A DNA stretch of 64,000 nt, from assembly GCA_022767125.1 (NCBI GenBank), contig JALEPZ010000059.1, positions 49,080 to 113,079 on the forward strand. Direction: 5' to 3'. The notes beneath the pieces were generated by a model. That model saw only the letters and a list, made by a program, of their open reading frames with translations. It was not told the DNA's origin and searched no databases. A program made the translations under genes and the position numbers. The DNA is from Phocaeicola plebeius. Its GTDB lineage: Bacteria; Bacteroidota; Bacteroidia; Bacteroidales; Bacteroidaceae. Shown here one piece after another: positions 16,855 to 25,891 of this stretch (positions are counted from its first letter, which is position 1; every line of letters begins with the position of its first letter).

Positions 16855-18162
16855 CTATACGAACTCCAGCACGAAGGTGGTGTTCCAGCCGTTCGTGCCG
16901 GGCTTCATCAGGCTGATGCTGCCATGAGAGAGCTTCATGATCTGACGCACCAGGGAGAGACCGATGCCGGTGCCTTCGGCTTTCGTGGTGAAAAAAGGAA
17001 CAAACACCTGTCCGGCTTCCGCCTCGGGAATGACAGGTCCGTTGTTGCTGACATAGATAAAGATGTGCTCGTCGGCCGAACAGAAAGCACGCAAATGGAT
17101 TCTACCCGGCTGGTCCCCTATCGCCTGGACCGCATTTTTCAACAGGTTGATGAACACCTGACGGATCAGGTTGGGGTCGGCATACAGCATCAGGTCCATC
17201 GGTTCTATCTGCTGGGACCACACGATGGAATCGGGCACCATGTGCAACTCACGAATCTGCTGCAGCAGGTCGGACAGGTAGAACGGCTCGGGCGAAGGCG
17301 GCTGCAGCGACGAGAACTTGCGATAGCTGTCAACAAAGGATATGAGACCCACTGACGTGTCGTGAATGGCCCGGATGCCGTCGTACAACGGGCCTTGCCG
17401 TACCTCCTCGCGGTGGAGAAACACGTCGCTGAGCGAGGAGATGGGTGCGATGGAGTTCATGATTTCGTGGGTCAGTACCCGCGTCAGCTTCATCCACGAC
17501 TCCAGTTCCTTGGCATCCATTTCGCTACGGATGTCGTTCAGCGAAAGGATACGCATCCAGCGGCCACCTACCTGGATGGCAGAGGCCCGCACCTGCAGGC
17601 TGACCTCTCCTCGGCGGGCCGTGAACTGTACCAGCGTGCTTTCGCCGGCCGGAAGCGAGCGGAACACCTGCGGCAGATGGTTCCCATACCGCTCCAACTG
17701 CTGCAGGGTGGCCAGTGTCGGGAGGTCCAGCAGCCGGACAGCCGCCGGATTGGTCTGCAGTATCTTCTGGTCCTCGTCCAGTACGACGATGCCCGACGTG
17801 ACATTCGCCAGAATCAGCTCGTAGAAGCGTTCGCGCTGCTCCATCCACTGTTTCTGCCGGCTCATCCATCCGCCGAACTCGTTGAGGGTGTTCTGCAAGA
17901 TGCGCTCGCTGCCCCGCAATCCGTCCACCGGCAGCCGGAAAGAATAGTCGCAGTTGCGGATGGCCTCCAGCATCAGCCAGCACTTCTCGCGCAACTCGCG
18001 CTGTCGCTGCAGGTACACCAGAAACGACAGCACACACGCGCCTCCACCCGTACCCAGCTCGAACCAGGAAGAGCGGCAGAGGCCGACGGTGAACAGGCTG
18101 ACCCCCACTACCAGCAGCAGGAGGTGGAGCCAGGCGGACGAGTAGAAGTGGTTATAGCCCAT
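16855..18162 (-). CDS. NtrB-like sensor histidine kinase
   Basis: 435 residues: two hydrophobic helices within 8-50, a linker, a PAS domain about 112-210 (GIVVLDEDQKILQTNPAAVRLL), HisKA with His232 in LTHEIMNSIAPI, and HATPase with N-box NLLKNAVQAI, G1-like VSNNGPVIP and G2 GTGIGLSLV. The G1 box has Asn where Asp is usual. It should phosphorylate the sigma-54 activator encoded just upstream, whose stop overlaps this start by 11 bases. The signal it senses is unknown; with the exporter next door, envelope or compound stress is a fair inference. A hairpin at 16719-16775 follows the gene. Confidence 0.93.
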   Translation of the reverse strand: MGYNHFYSSAWLHLLLLVVGVSLFTVGLCRSSWFELGTGGGACVLSFLVYLQRQRELREKCWLMLEAIRNCDYSFRLPVDGLRGSERILQNTLNEFGGWMSRQKQWMEQRERFYELILANVTSGIVVLDEDQKILQTNPAAVRLLDLPTLATLQQLERYGNHLPQVFRSLPAGESTLVQFTARRGEVSLQVRASAIQVGGRWMRILSLNDIRSEMDAKELESWMKLTRVLTHEIMNSIAPISSLSDVFLHREEVRQGPLYDGIRAIHDTSVGLISFVDSYRKFSSLQPPSPEPFYLSDLLQQIRELHMVPDSIVWSQQIEPMDLMLYADPNLIRQVFINLLKNAVQAIGDQPGRIHLRAFCSADEHIFIYVSNNGPVIPEAEAGQVFVPFFTTKAEGTGIGLSLVRQIMKLSHGSISLMKPGTNGWNTTFVLEFV

Positions 18163-19510
18163 GACGTTTCATCTTGTTATAGAGGGTCTGCCGGGTGATG
18201 CCCAGCAAGGCTGCCGCCTGCGTCAGGTTGCCTTCCGACTGCTCGATGGCCCGGAGCACCAGCGTGCGCTCCATCTCGTCCAGCGTCTGGACCGGATGCT
18301 CCTCCTGCGTGTCTGCCACCACCGGCGCCTGCGAGGGAGCCAGCTGGAGCTGCTCTGCCTGGAGGGAAGGCCCCTCCGAAAGGATAACGGCTTTCTCTAC
18401 ACAGTGCTGCAGCTCGCGGATGTTTCCCCACCAAGGGTATTGCTGCAACTTCTGTTCCGCCTGAGGCGAGAAGCGGCAGGCGGCCCGTCCGTACTTGGCC
18501 GCATAGAGGCGCAGGAAGCGGTGGGCCAACGGCAGGATGTCCTCTTTCCGCTCGCGGAGCGCCGGCAGATGGAGGTGGATGGTATTGATGCGGTAGAGCA
18601 GATCCTCACGGAACTCGCCTTTCTGCACCATTTCGTTCAGGTTCCGGTTGGTGGCACAGATCAGGCGGATGTCGGTAGGCTGGGGAGTATTGGTACCGAC
18701 CTTGGTGTAACACCGCTGCTGCAGCACCGTCAGCAGCTTCGCCTGCAGGTAGTAGGGCAGGTTGGCTATCTCGTCGAGAAACAGGGTACCGCCATTGGCC
18801 GCCTCGAAACGGCCCACCCGGTCGGTACGGGCATCGGTGAACGAACCTTTTACGTGGCCGAACAGTTCGCTCTCGAACAAGGACTCGGTAATGGCTCCCA
18901 TATCCACCACGACCATCGGACCGCCCCGCCGGTTGGACAAGCGATGGATTTCGCGGGCCAGCATGTCCTTGCCGGTTCCGTTCTCACCGGTAATCAGAAT
19001 GTTGGCATCGGTCGAAGCGACCCGTTCCACCATCGTGCGCAAGGGCCGGACGGCCTTCGAGTTGCCCCAGTACATGGCCTCCTGCGCCACCGGTGGCGGC
19101 ACCGGATTCTCCTTGTGAGGTAGGTGGACCTTATTATAAGCTTCCTGCAACGTCTGTACCAGGCGGGCATTGTCCCACGGCTTCACGACAAAGTCGGCTG
19201 CTCCCTCCTTCAGGCCGTTCACCGCCAAGGTGATGTCGGCGTAGGCAGTGAACAGCACCACCTGTGTCTGAGGACGCAGGCGTTTCACCTCGCGCAACCA
19301 GTACAGCCCTTCGTTGCCGCTGTTGATGCCCGACGAGAAGTTCATGTCGAGCAAAACCACATCGGGAGCCGCCTGCTGCAAGACAGAGGGCAGCGTGACG
19401 GGCGAAGGCAGGGTGAGTACCCGTTCGAAATAGTCCGCCAGGAGGTACTGCAGCGAAGTCAGGATGTTGCGGTTGTCGTCCACCACCAAAAGAGTTCCAT
19501 GTTTTGCCAT
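18152..19510 (-). CDS. NtrC-family sigma-54-dependent response regulator
   Basis: 452 residues from the ATG at 19510 (MAKHGTLLVVDDNRNILTSL). Receiver domain 5-125 with phospho-acceptor Asp55 in VVLLDMNFSS; AAA+ domain about 147-385 with Walker A GENGTGKD and Walker B GGTLFLDEIANLP; the sigma-54 contact loop reads GSFTDA instead of GAFTGA. A Fis-type HTH ends the protein (NLTQAAALLGITRQTLYNKM). It activates RpoN promoters when phosphorylated by the partner kinase. Its gene is divergent from the TolC gene, and the gap between them holds TTAGACA palindromes and a -24/-12-like promoter, so it very probably drives the exporter. Confidence 0.95.
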   Translation of the reverse strand: MAKHGTLLVVDDNRNILTSLQYLLADYFERVLTLPSPVTLPSVLQQAAPDVVLLDMNFSSGINSGNEGLYWLREVKRLRPQTQVVLFTAYADITLAVNGLKEGAADFVVKPWDNARLVQTLQEAYNKVHLPHKENPVPPPVAQEAMYWGNSKAVRPLRTMVERVASTDANILITGENGTGKDMLAREIHRLSNRRGGPMVVVDMGAITESLFESELFGHVKGSFTDARTDRVGRFEAANGGTLFLDEIANLPYYLQAKLLTVLQQRCYTKVGTNTPQPTDIRLICATNRNLNEMVQKGEFREDLLYRINTIHLHLPALRERKEDILPLAHRFLRLYAAKYGRAACRFSPQAEQKLQQYPWWGNIRELQHCVEKAVILSEGPSLQAEQLQLAPSQAPVVADTQEEHPVQTLDEMERTLVLRAIEQSEGNLTQAAALLGITRQTLYNKMKRHGL

Positions 19511-19544
19511 ACTTCTTGATTCATTACGATTCGTCTTACGGATG

Positions 19545-19552
19545 CAAAGGTA
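19545..19552 (-). promoter_or_regulatory. Bacteroides-type -7 box for the regulator-kinase operon
   Basis: Minus strand reads TACCTTTG followed by C, matching TAnnTTTG, 35 bases upstream of the ATG at 19510. Confidence 0.65.
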
Positions 19553-19589
19553 CGCAAAGAAACACAAAGACAAGGTGTAAAGGGTGACA

Positions 19590-19625
19590 AAAAATTAGAC
19601 ACTCACTGTCTAATTTTTAGACAGT
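19590..19625. promoter_or_regulatory. Overlapping TTAGACA palindromes, probable enhancer site of the NtrC-like regulator
   Basis: Three half-sites alternate in direction: TTAGACA at 19595-19601, TGTCTAA at 19607-19613, TTAGACA at 19617-19623. They build two perfect overlapping palindromes: AAAAATTAGACA/TGTCTAATTTTT with a 5-base spacer, and ACTGTCTAA-TTT-TTAGACAGT. They lie 52-87 bases upstream of the -24/-12-like promoter, where enhancer-binding proteins act. Binding by the adjacent regulator is inferred. Confidence 0.75.
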
Positions 19626-19676
19626 ACCGGAATCAGACTTCCGTATTTCCTACTCATAAACAACGCATTACGAGTT

Positions 19677-19692
19677 TGGCACGGTATTTGAT
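19677..19692 (+). promoter_or_regulatory. Sigma-54 (-24/-12) promoter for the TolC-HlyD-FtsX operon
   Basis: TGGCACGGTATTTGAT matches the consensus TGGCAC-N5-TTGCW with one change (A for C in the -12 element). It sits 31 bases before the ATG at 19723 and faces a sigma-54 activator gene. No TAnnTTTG box is seen for this operon. Confidence 0.7.
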
Positions 19693-19722
19693 AGAGAAAG
19701 GGAAAAGAAAGACTGAAAGCAC

Positions 19723-21090
19723 ATGAAGACAAGCAGATTCATCCCCACCTCACTGGCTGTTCTGGCCATCGGCCTCGGCAGCCTCCCGGCCGAAGCACAG
19801 GAAACGTGGAGCATCGACCGCTGCATGGCTTACGCCGTGGAGCATAACCGCACGGTGAAGCAGCGCACCTACGAAGCCAGCAACTACCGGCTGGACCACA
19901 CGAAGGCCATCGGCAGTTTCCTGCCCTCCCTTAACGGCAGCATCGGGGTACAATACAATTACGGCCGCTCGGTAGATCCCGAAACCAATACCTATAACAA
20001 CATCTCCACCTTCAACAACGGATATGGCCTGGAAACCTCCCTCCCGGTGTTCCGGGGAGGCAGCCTCATCAACGAGGTACGGCGTTCGCGGGCCAACGTA
20101 TTGCTGGGGAAAGCCGCCTTGCAGGAAGCCCGCGACAACACGGCCCTCGAAACCTTCCAGGCATACATCAATGCCCTGTACTATTACGGTACGGCCCGCC
20201 TTGCCCGGCAGAAGCTGGCAGACAGCGACTCCCTGCTCTACAAGACCCGCCGCCAGGAGGAACTGGGACTGAAAGGGGCGGCCGACGTGGCCCAAGTGGC
20301 AGCACAGCAGGCCACCGATGCCTACCACCTGACGCACCAGGAGAACCTCTACGCCACGGCACTGCTCACCCTGAAACAGCAGATGAACCTGCCCGCCACC
20401 GACTCCCTGCTGCTCGACACCTGCCTGCTGGAAGCGACAACAATGGAACAAGTGGACCTGCAACCGGCCGATGCGGGAACGGTCTATCAGATCGCCCTCC
20501 GTACCAACCCCACACTGCGCCAGGCTGAGATGCGCAAGCAAGTGGCCAACATGGAGCGCAAGAAATCGTTGAGTGCCTTCTTCCCCAGCATCAGCTTCTA
20601 TGCCGGCATCTCCTCGTCCTACTACAAGGAGCTGCACAAGACGGGCTATCCGTCGTGGAAGAAGCAGTTGGACACGAACTTCGGTCAGTACTTCGGTTTC
20701 TCGATGAGCATTCCTTTCTTCAACCGCCTGACCGCACTCACCCACCGCCGGCAGGCCGTGAACAACTACCACATAGCCGTGGAGCAGTATGAAGCCCAGA
20801 AGGAGGAGCTGCAGAAGCTCGTCCTCCAGGCAATACAGGACCGCGAAGGCTACCTGAAGGAAAGCCTGCAGATGGAGAAGAAGGTCAGCTCGGATGCCCT
20901 GGCCTACCGCATCACCCGCCGCAAGTTCGAGGAAGGACTGATGACCTCGCTCGACGTGAAGAACAACGCCGCCACCCTGTTAGAGAGCCAGACCCTGCTG
21001 CTGCAGAGCCGGCTGACCTACCTGATGAAGTGCCGGTTAGTGGAGTACTATCAAGGGAAAGAACTGATTTTAATGAAGAATGAGGAATGA
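19723..21090 (+). CDS. TolC-family outer-membrane efflux protein
   Basis: 455 residues with a signal peptide (LAIGLGSLPAEAQ). Two repeated helical-hairpin/beta halves typical of TolC: WSIDRCMAYAVEHNRTVKQ early, then the second repeat YQIALRTNPTLRQAEMRK, and GLMTSLDVKNNAATLLESQTL near the end. It forms the outer-membrane channel of a tripartite exporter. First gene of a three-gene operon with the adaptor (35-base gap) and permease, under the sigma-54-like promoter. Confidence 0.95.
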   Translation: MKTSRFIPTSLAVLAIGLGSLPAEAQETWSIDRCMAYAVEHNRTVKQRTYEASNYRLDHTKAIGSFLPSLNGSIGVQYNYGRSVDPETNTYNNISTFNNGYGLETSLPVFRGGSLINEVRRSRANVLLGKAALQEARDNTALETFQAYINALYYYGTARLARQKLADSDSLLYKTRRQEELGLKGAADVAQVAAQQATDAYHLTHQENLYATALLTLKQQMNLPATDSLLLDTCLLEATTMEQVDLQPADAGTVYQIALRTNPTLRQAEMRKQVANMERKKSLSAFFPSISFYAGISSSYYKELHKTGYPSWKKQLDTNFGQYFGFSMSIPFFNRLTALTHRRQAVNNYHIAVEQYEAQKEELQKLVLQAIQDREGYLKESLQMEKKVSSDALAYRITRRKFEEGLMTSLDVKNNAATLLESQTLLLQSRLTYLMKCRLVEYYQGKELILMKNEE

Positions 21091-21125
21091 AGAATGCAGC
21101 AAACGAAATTTAAAAGATACTCACT

Positions 21126-22376
21126 ATGGATATACAATTAGAAAAGAAAAAAGGGATTCAGAAGAAGCACGTGCCTTATATCGCCGGCGGAACGGCATTG
21201 CTGGTGCTGGTGCTTTGGATTATCTTCGGCAATCACGCCACTACGCTGAAGGTGAACGGGCAGTCGCTCAACATAGCCGACGTGCAGTACGGAAAGTTCA
21301 ACGACTACATCCGCGTGAACGGACAGGTGCAGCCCATCTCGGTGGTGCAGCTCAGTCCTGAAGAGGGCGGTATCGTGCAACAAAAAGTCGTGGAAGAGGG
21401 GGCGCACGTCCGCAAGGGCGATGTCATCCTGCTGCTGAGCAACTCCAACCTCGACCTGCAGATACTGAACGCGGAGTCGGAGCTGGCGGAGAAGCAGAAC
21501 CTGCTGCGCAACACGCAGGTGGCCATGCAGCAGGACCGGCTGAACAACGAGACGGAGAAGGTGCAGCTCGACATCGACACGCAGCGCAAGCGGCGCACCT
21601 ACCGGCAGTACGAACGCCTCTACGAGGAACGCCTCATCAGCCGGGAGGAATACCTGCAGGCCAAGGAAGACTTTGAGGCCTCGCAGAAGAAGCACGCCCT
21701 CATCAGCGAACGGCTGAAGCAGGACAGCCTCTACCGCACCATCCAGATGGACCAGATGGAGGACAACCTGCAGAACATGCGGAAGAACGTGATGCTCATC
21801 CGCGAACGGAAGAACAAGCTGGAGGTGCGGGCCACCATCGACGGCGAACTGGGTCTGCTGAATGCCGAACTGGGACAGAACATCACCGCCGGACAGATGG
21901 TGGGACAGATCAACGACCTCTCCGACTACAAAATCGAGGCGATGATTGACGAACACTACATCGACCGGGTGAACAACGGGCTGCCCGCTACCTTCGAACG
22001 CCAGGGTTCCGCCTTCGAGCTGAAGGTGCGCAAGGTCTATCCCGAAGTGCGCGAAGGCCGCTTCCGCACCGACTTCGTCTTCGTGGGCAAGCGGCCGGAG
22101 AACATCCGCAGCGGACAGACCTACTACATCGACCTGCAGCTGGGCGAGCCCACCGAGAGTGTCCTCATCCCGAAAGGCACCTTCTTCCAGGTGACCGGCG
22201 GCAACTGGATCTTCGTCGTCGATAAGGACGGCAAGAAAGCCTACCGCCGCAAGATCCGCATCGGACGCCAGAACCCGCAGTTCTACGAGGTGACCGAGGG
22301 GCTGGAGAAGGGCGAACGGGTCATCGTCTCCGGCTACGAAAGCTACAAGGACAACGAGGTGCTGGTACTGGACTGA
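21126..22376 (+). CDS. HlyD/RND-type periplasmic adaptor subunit
   Basis: 416 residues: short cytoplasmic start, one membrane helix about 18-35 (YIAGGTALLVLVLWIIFG), lipoyl half (VRVNGQVQPISVVQLSPEEGGIV), a long coiled-coil hairpin about 100-230 rich in E/K/Q, second lipoyl half (VRATIDGELGLLNAELGQNITAG), then beta-barrel and membrane-proximal domain. It bridges an inner-membrane permease and the TolC channel. The adaptor type goes with MacB/FtsX permeases, which fits the next gene. Confidence 0.95.
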   Translation: MDIQLEKKKGIQKKHVPYIAGGTALLVLVLWIIFGNHATTLKVNGQSLNIADVQYGKFNDYIRVNGQVQPISVVQLSPEEGGIVQQKVVEEGAHVRKGDVILLLSNSNLDLQILNAESELAEKQNLLRNTQVAMQQDRLNNETEKVQLDIDTQRKRRTYRQYERLYEERLISREEYLQAKEDFEASQKKHALISERLKQDSLYRTIQMDQMEDNLQNMRKNVMLIRERKNKLEVRATIDGELGLLNAELGQNITAGQMVGQINDLSDYKIEAMIDEHYIDRVNNGLPATFERQGSAFELKVRKVYPEVREGRFRTDFVFVGKRPENIRSGQTYYIDLQLGEPTESVLIPKGTFFQVTGGNWIFVVDKDGKKAYRRKIRIGRQNPQFYEVTEGLEKGERVIVSGYESYKDNEVLVLD

Positions 22377-22426
22377 CCGGTGCCCCGTCATAACCCTATC
22401 ATCATCATTTTTAAACGCATACCGTC

Positions 22427-24772
22427 ATGAAAACATTCTACCGCAACTTTACCCATACCTTCCGGCGGTTCTTCACCGCCAGCATACTCAACATCGTAGG
22501 GCTGACCATCGCCTTCGCCTCCTTCCTCGTCATCCTGACACAGGTGGACTACGACTTCCACTTCAACCGCGGCTACCGCCACTGCGACCGCATCGTCCGT
22601 GCCGAGTTCTACCCCAACGCCGACTGGGGCTGGAGTCTCAACCTGCCGCGACCGTTTGCCGAACTGATAGGCAGCTGCTCGCCCCACGTGGAGGCCACTG
22701 CCATCCTACAGTCGTGGCGGCAGGAACGGGAGGTGGAAGTCGATGGACATCCCTTCTCCATCAGCTGCTGTGGCGGATTCGGGAATTTCCTGAAGATGTT
22801 CCAGCCGGAGATGCTGGCAGGCACCACCGAATCGCTCGACGAAGCCCTGAATGTCGTGATACCTGCCTCTATGGCCGAACGGCTGTTCGGCACCACTGAT
22901 GCCGTGGGCAAGACCCTCTTCCAGGGAAAGGCCGCCGACAACAAGCCCCTATACGTAGGCGGCGTGTATCGCGACTTTCCGGAAAACACCACGCTGGGCA
23001 ACCCGCTGTTCTTTGCCGTTGACAAGAATGAGAACAAGGACAACTGGCAGAACTGGAACTACGACTGCTACTTCCTGTTGGATGCGCCTGAAGCTGCGGA
23101 CGAAGTCTGCCGCACCGCTTTCCGGAAACTGAAGGAACTACCGGAGGAGCAGGACTCCACGTACGACATCGACGAGCCGCTGCACTTCACCCCCTTGGCC
23201 AACGTGCACTTCTCTCCGCTCGGGACGAAGAACCCCAGCAGTCCCGTCACCATGTATCTGCTGTTCAGCGTGTCGTTCCTCATCGTGCTCATCGCCGCCA
23301 TCAACTACATGAACTTCTCCTTGGCCGAGACCCCAATGCGCATCCGCAGCATCAACACACAGAAAGTGCTGGGAGCCCATACGCTTTCCCTCCGCATCCA
23401 CCTGCTGGCAGAGTCCGTCGTCATCAGCATCGGCAGCTTCCTGCTGTCGCTGCTCCTCATCTACGTGCTCCGTCCCCACGGCCTGCAGGAACTGGTGGCA
23501 GCCAGTCTCGACCTCACCCGTCATCCTGCCTTGCTGGCAGGCGGTTTCGGCATCAGCCTGCTCATGGGCGTACTGGCAGGGCTGTATCCTTCCTATTACG
23601 TCACTTCCTTCCCGCCTGCCCTCGCCCTGAAAGGCTCGTTCGGCCTCTCTCCCAAAGGCCGTGCCCTGCGCACCACTTTGGTCTGCTTCCAGTTTGCCGT
23701 ATCGTTCACCCTCATCATCAGCATCGGCATCATGTATGCCCAGAGCCGCTACATCCGCACCTCCGACTATGGCTACGACAAGGACGAAATCCTGGTGGGA
23801 CGCATCAATCAGGAAATGCGGCAGCAGCGCGAGGCCATCCACAGCGAGGTGACCCGTCTGTCGGGTGTGGCCGATGCCAGTTTCTCGCAGTTCCTCATCA
23901 GCAGCGGTGACAGCTACATGGGCTGGGGACGCGGCGAAGGAGACAGGTACATGCAGTACGACTGCCTGCCTGTGGATGAACATTACCTGAGCACGATGGG
24001 CATCCACATCACCGACGGGCGCGACTTCAAGGCGGGCGACAAGGGATGCCTCATCTTCAACGAGGCCGCACGCCGGAAATACAGCTGGTTGCGGGTGGAC
24101 GAACGCCCCACCGGCCCCGGAGACCTGATATGCGTCGGCTTCTGCGAGGACACCAAGTACAGCAGCTTCCGCAACGATGCCTCCGCCAGCCCCATGGCAT
24201 TCTGCATGCTCCCCGACTCGTGGGGCTTCTACCCCAACTACCTCAATGTCCGCGTGCAGAAAGACGTGGACAAGAGAGCGATGCTCCACACCCTGCAGCA
24301 AGTAGTCGGGAAGTTCTCGCCGGGCTTCGACTGCGAGTTCCGCTTCATGGACAGCGTGCTGGACAACACCTACCGGCAGGAGCTGCGCTTCACGAAGCAG
24401 ATACTGCTGTTCTCGCTCGTCGCCATCGTCCTCAGCATCATCGGCGTGTTCGGACTGACCCTGTTCGAGAGCGAGTACCGCCGCAAGGAAATCGGCATCC
24501 GCAAGATTATGGGCAGCTCCACGACGGCCATCCTCTATATGTTCAACCGCCGCTACATCTACATCCTGACGGGATGCTTCGCCGTCGCCGCCCCCTTTGG
24601 CTGGTGGATCGGCCACAGCTGGTTAGAGGGCTTTGCCGACAAAGCACCCATCCACCCGGTCATCTTCCTCGTGGCCTTCCTCAGCGTCAGCCTGCTCACC
24701 CTCTTCACCGTGACCTACCAGAGCTGGAAGAACGCCAACGAGAACCCCATCCACAGCATCAAGACGGAATAG
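22427..24772 (+). CDS. FtsX/MacB-type ABC transporter permease
   Basis: 781 residues with a membrane helix near the N-terminus (IVGLTIAFASFLVILT), a large periplasmic MacB-PCD-like domain, three helices at about 280-420 (first FtsX domain), a second periplasmic domain (GRINQEMRQQREAI), and three C-terminal helices (second FtsX, LFSLVAIVLSIIGVFGLTLFESEYRRKEIGIRKIMGSS). Length and duplicated layout match the Bacteroidetes permease family. Such permeases need an ABC ATPase of the MacB/LolD type; none is encoded here before the convergent glsB gene. The partner ATPase must be elsewhere, or be shared. Followed by a strong bidirectional terminator. Confidence 0.94.
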   Translation: MKTFYRNFTHTFRRFFTASILNIVGLTIAFASFLVILTQVDYDFHFNRGYRHCDRIVRAEFYPNADWGWSLNLPRPFAELIGSCSPHVEATAILQSWRQEREVEVDGHPFSISCCGGFGNFLKMFQPEMLAGTTESLDEALNVVIPASMAERLFGTTDAVGKTLFQGKAADNKPLYVGGVYRDFPENTTLGNPLFFAVDKNENKDNWQNWNYDCYFLLDAPEAADEVCRTAFRKLKELPEEQDSTYDIDEPLHFTPLANVHFSPLGTKNPSSPVTMYLLFSVSFLIVLIAAINYMNFSLAETPMRIRSINTQKVLGAHTLSLRIHLLAESVVISIGSFLLSLLLIYVLRPHGLQELVAASLDLTRHPALLAGGFGISLLMGVLAGLYPSYYVTSFPPALALKGSFGLSPKGRALRTTLVCFQFAVSFTLIISIGIMYAQSRYIRTSDYGYDKDEILVGRINQEMRQQREAIHSEVTRLSGVADASFSQFLISSGDSYMGWGRGEGDRYMQYDCLPVDEHYLSTMGIHITDGRDFKAGDKGCLIFNEAARRKYSWLRVDERPTGPGDLICVGFCEDTKYSSFRNDASASPMAFCMLPDSWGFYPNYLNVRVQKDVDKRAMLHTLQQVVGKFSPGFDCEFRFMDSVLDNTYRQELRFTKQILLFSLVAIVLSIIGVFGLTLFESEYRRKEIGIRKIMGSSTTAILYMFNRRYIYILTGCFAVAAPFGWWIGHSWLEGFADKAPIHPVIFLVAFLSVSLLTLFTVTYQSWKNANENPIHSIKTE

Positions 24773-24778
24773 TGTCTT

Positions 24779-24835
24779 CATACCAAAACGGCACAAGGAA
24801 AGAAAGAATTCCTTTCCTTGTGCCGTTTTGGTATG
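24779..24835. terminator. Bidirectional terminator with a 24-bp perfect stem
   Basis: The arm CATACCAAAACGGCACAAGG and its continuation (24779-24802) pair perfectly with 24812-24835 around the loop AAAGAATTC. It lies between the permease gene and the convergent glsB gene. The stem has A-rich and T-rich ends on each side, so it can stop transcripts from both directions. Confidence 0.85.
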
Positions 24836-24849
24836 TGTTATATAAGAAA

Positions 24850-25839
24850 TCAGGACTGCTGTTTCGAGAATACCGGATTGGCACCCGAAGTGAGGCGCAA
24901 GGCTTCGGGATGCTCCTTGACGAAGGATTCGATGTGGCGCACCCGCTTCTCTTCCAAAATCTCATCGACAGCAATCAGGATGCCGGTTTCCTCTACATCG
25001 CCGAAACCATCGTTGATGGCCGTGCCGAACATGCGCATGGTCGGCGACAGGCCCATGTAGGCATTCACCAACGGGGGAATGTTGTATCCCAGCTTGCGGA
25101 CTTCGGTGTTCAGCACCCGATAATCTTCCTTGAACGTATCGTGACAGAACAACTGTTCCAACACCTTCACATCGGTCTCTATCCGCAGGGGATGCATGGG
25201 AGTGATCAGTCCGTCCTTATCCGAGAAATGCTTGTGGAGGAAATACAGAATCATGTCGCGTCCCAGGCGGTGATAGCTGGGATACATGGTCATCTTGCCG
25301 AAGAAATACCGCATGGTGGGCTTGATGACAGTCAGTGCCCCCAGTCCGTCCCACAGGTTGTCGAGGGCAAAGAGGCCTTTCGATCCGGCACGGGTGGACT
25401 GGTATTCCAGGGTAACGAACGAGCGTCCCAGCTCGACGGTGGTAGGAAGAAACTCGCGCAGGAAGCGTTCAGAGAACTGGAACATGTGGGCAGTGGCGAG
25501 TATCGGCCTGCCCTCTGCATCGAATTCCACCTCATCACCAAACAGATAGCGGTAGCCGCCCAAGATTTCCTCTGCATCCGGATTCCACACCACCAACTGT
25601 CGGTAAGGATGTTCCATCAAGTCGTACTCATCCAGGTCCAGTGCCTTGCCCGTCCCGCCCCCGGCAGCCCGGAAGGCGATTTCGCGCAAACGACCGATTT
25701 CCTTCAGTACGTTGGGCGCATTCTTCCAGTCGACGATGTAAATCTCGTTGTGATTCTTATTGGTGGTCCGCAAGCGTCTTTCGGCGGTCAGTTCTGATTT
25801 CAACAGCTCCCGATCAATCGGTGCAATAATCTCTTCCAT
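24850..25839 (-). CDS. glsB: Glycine N-acyltransferase (glycine lipid synthesis), GNAT/hemolysin-type
   Basis: 329 residues from the ATG at 25839 (MEEIIAPIDRELLKSELTAE). The family (PF13444, OlsB-like) attaches a 3-hydroxy-fatty acid to an amino acid; in Bacteroides thetaiotaomicron GlsB makes N-acyl glycine, the precursor of glycine lipids. Visible motifs include AGGGTGKALDLDEYDLMEHP, GGYRYLFGDEV, the ELGRSFV acyl-ACP region and YQSTRAGSKGLFALDNLWDG. It is downstream of glsA with a 52-base gap, as in the known pair. The start in the ORF track (25878) is not used; the upstream residues (MQGVSSRTNKQ) do not fit. Confidence 0.88.
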   Translation of the reverse strand: MEEIIAPIDRELLKSELTAERRLRTTNKNHNEIYIVDWKNAPNVLKEIGRLREIAFRAAGGGTGKALDLDEYDLMEHPYRQLVVWNPDAEEILGGYRYLFGDEVEFDAEGRPILATAHMFQFSERFLREFLPTTVELGRSFVTLEYQSTRAGSKGLFALDNLWDGLGALTVIKPTMRYFFGKMTMYPSYHRLGRDMILYFLHKHFSDKDGLITPMHPLRIETDVKVLEQLFCHDTFKEDYRVLNTEVRKLGYNIPPLVNAYMGLSPTMRMFGTAINDGFGDVEETGILIAVDEILEEKRVRHIESFVKEHPEALRLTSGANPVFSKQQS

Positions 25840-25891
25840 ATATCGTTGTTTATTGGTTCTGCTGGACACTCCTTGCAATGTCCCTCTTATG

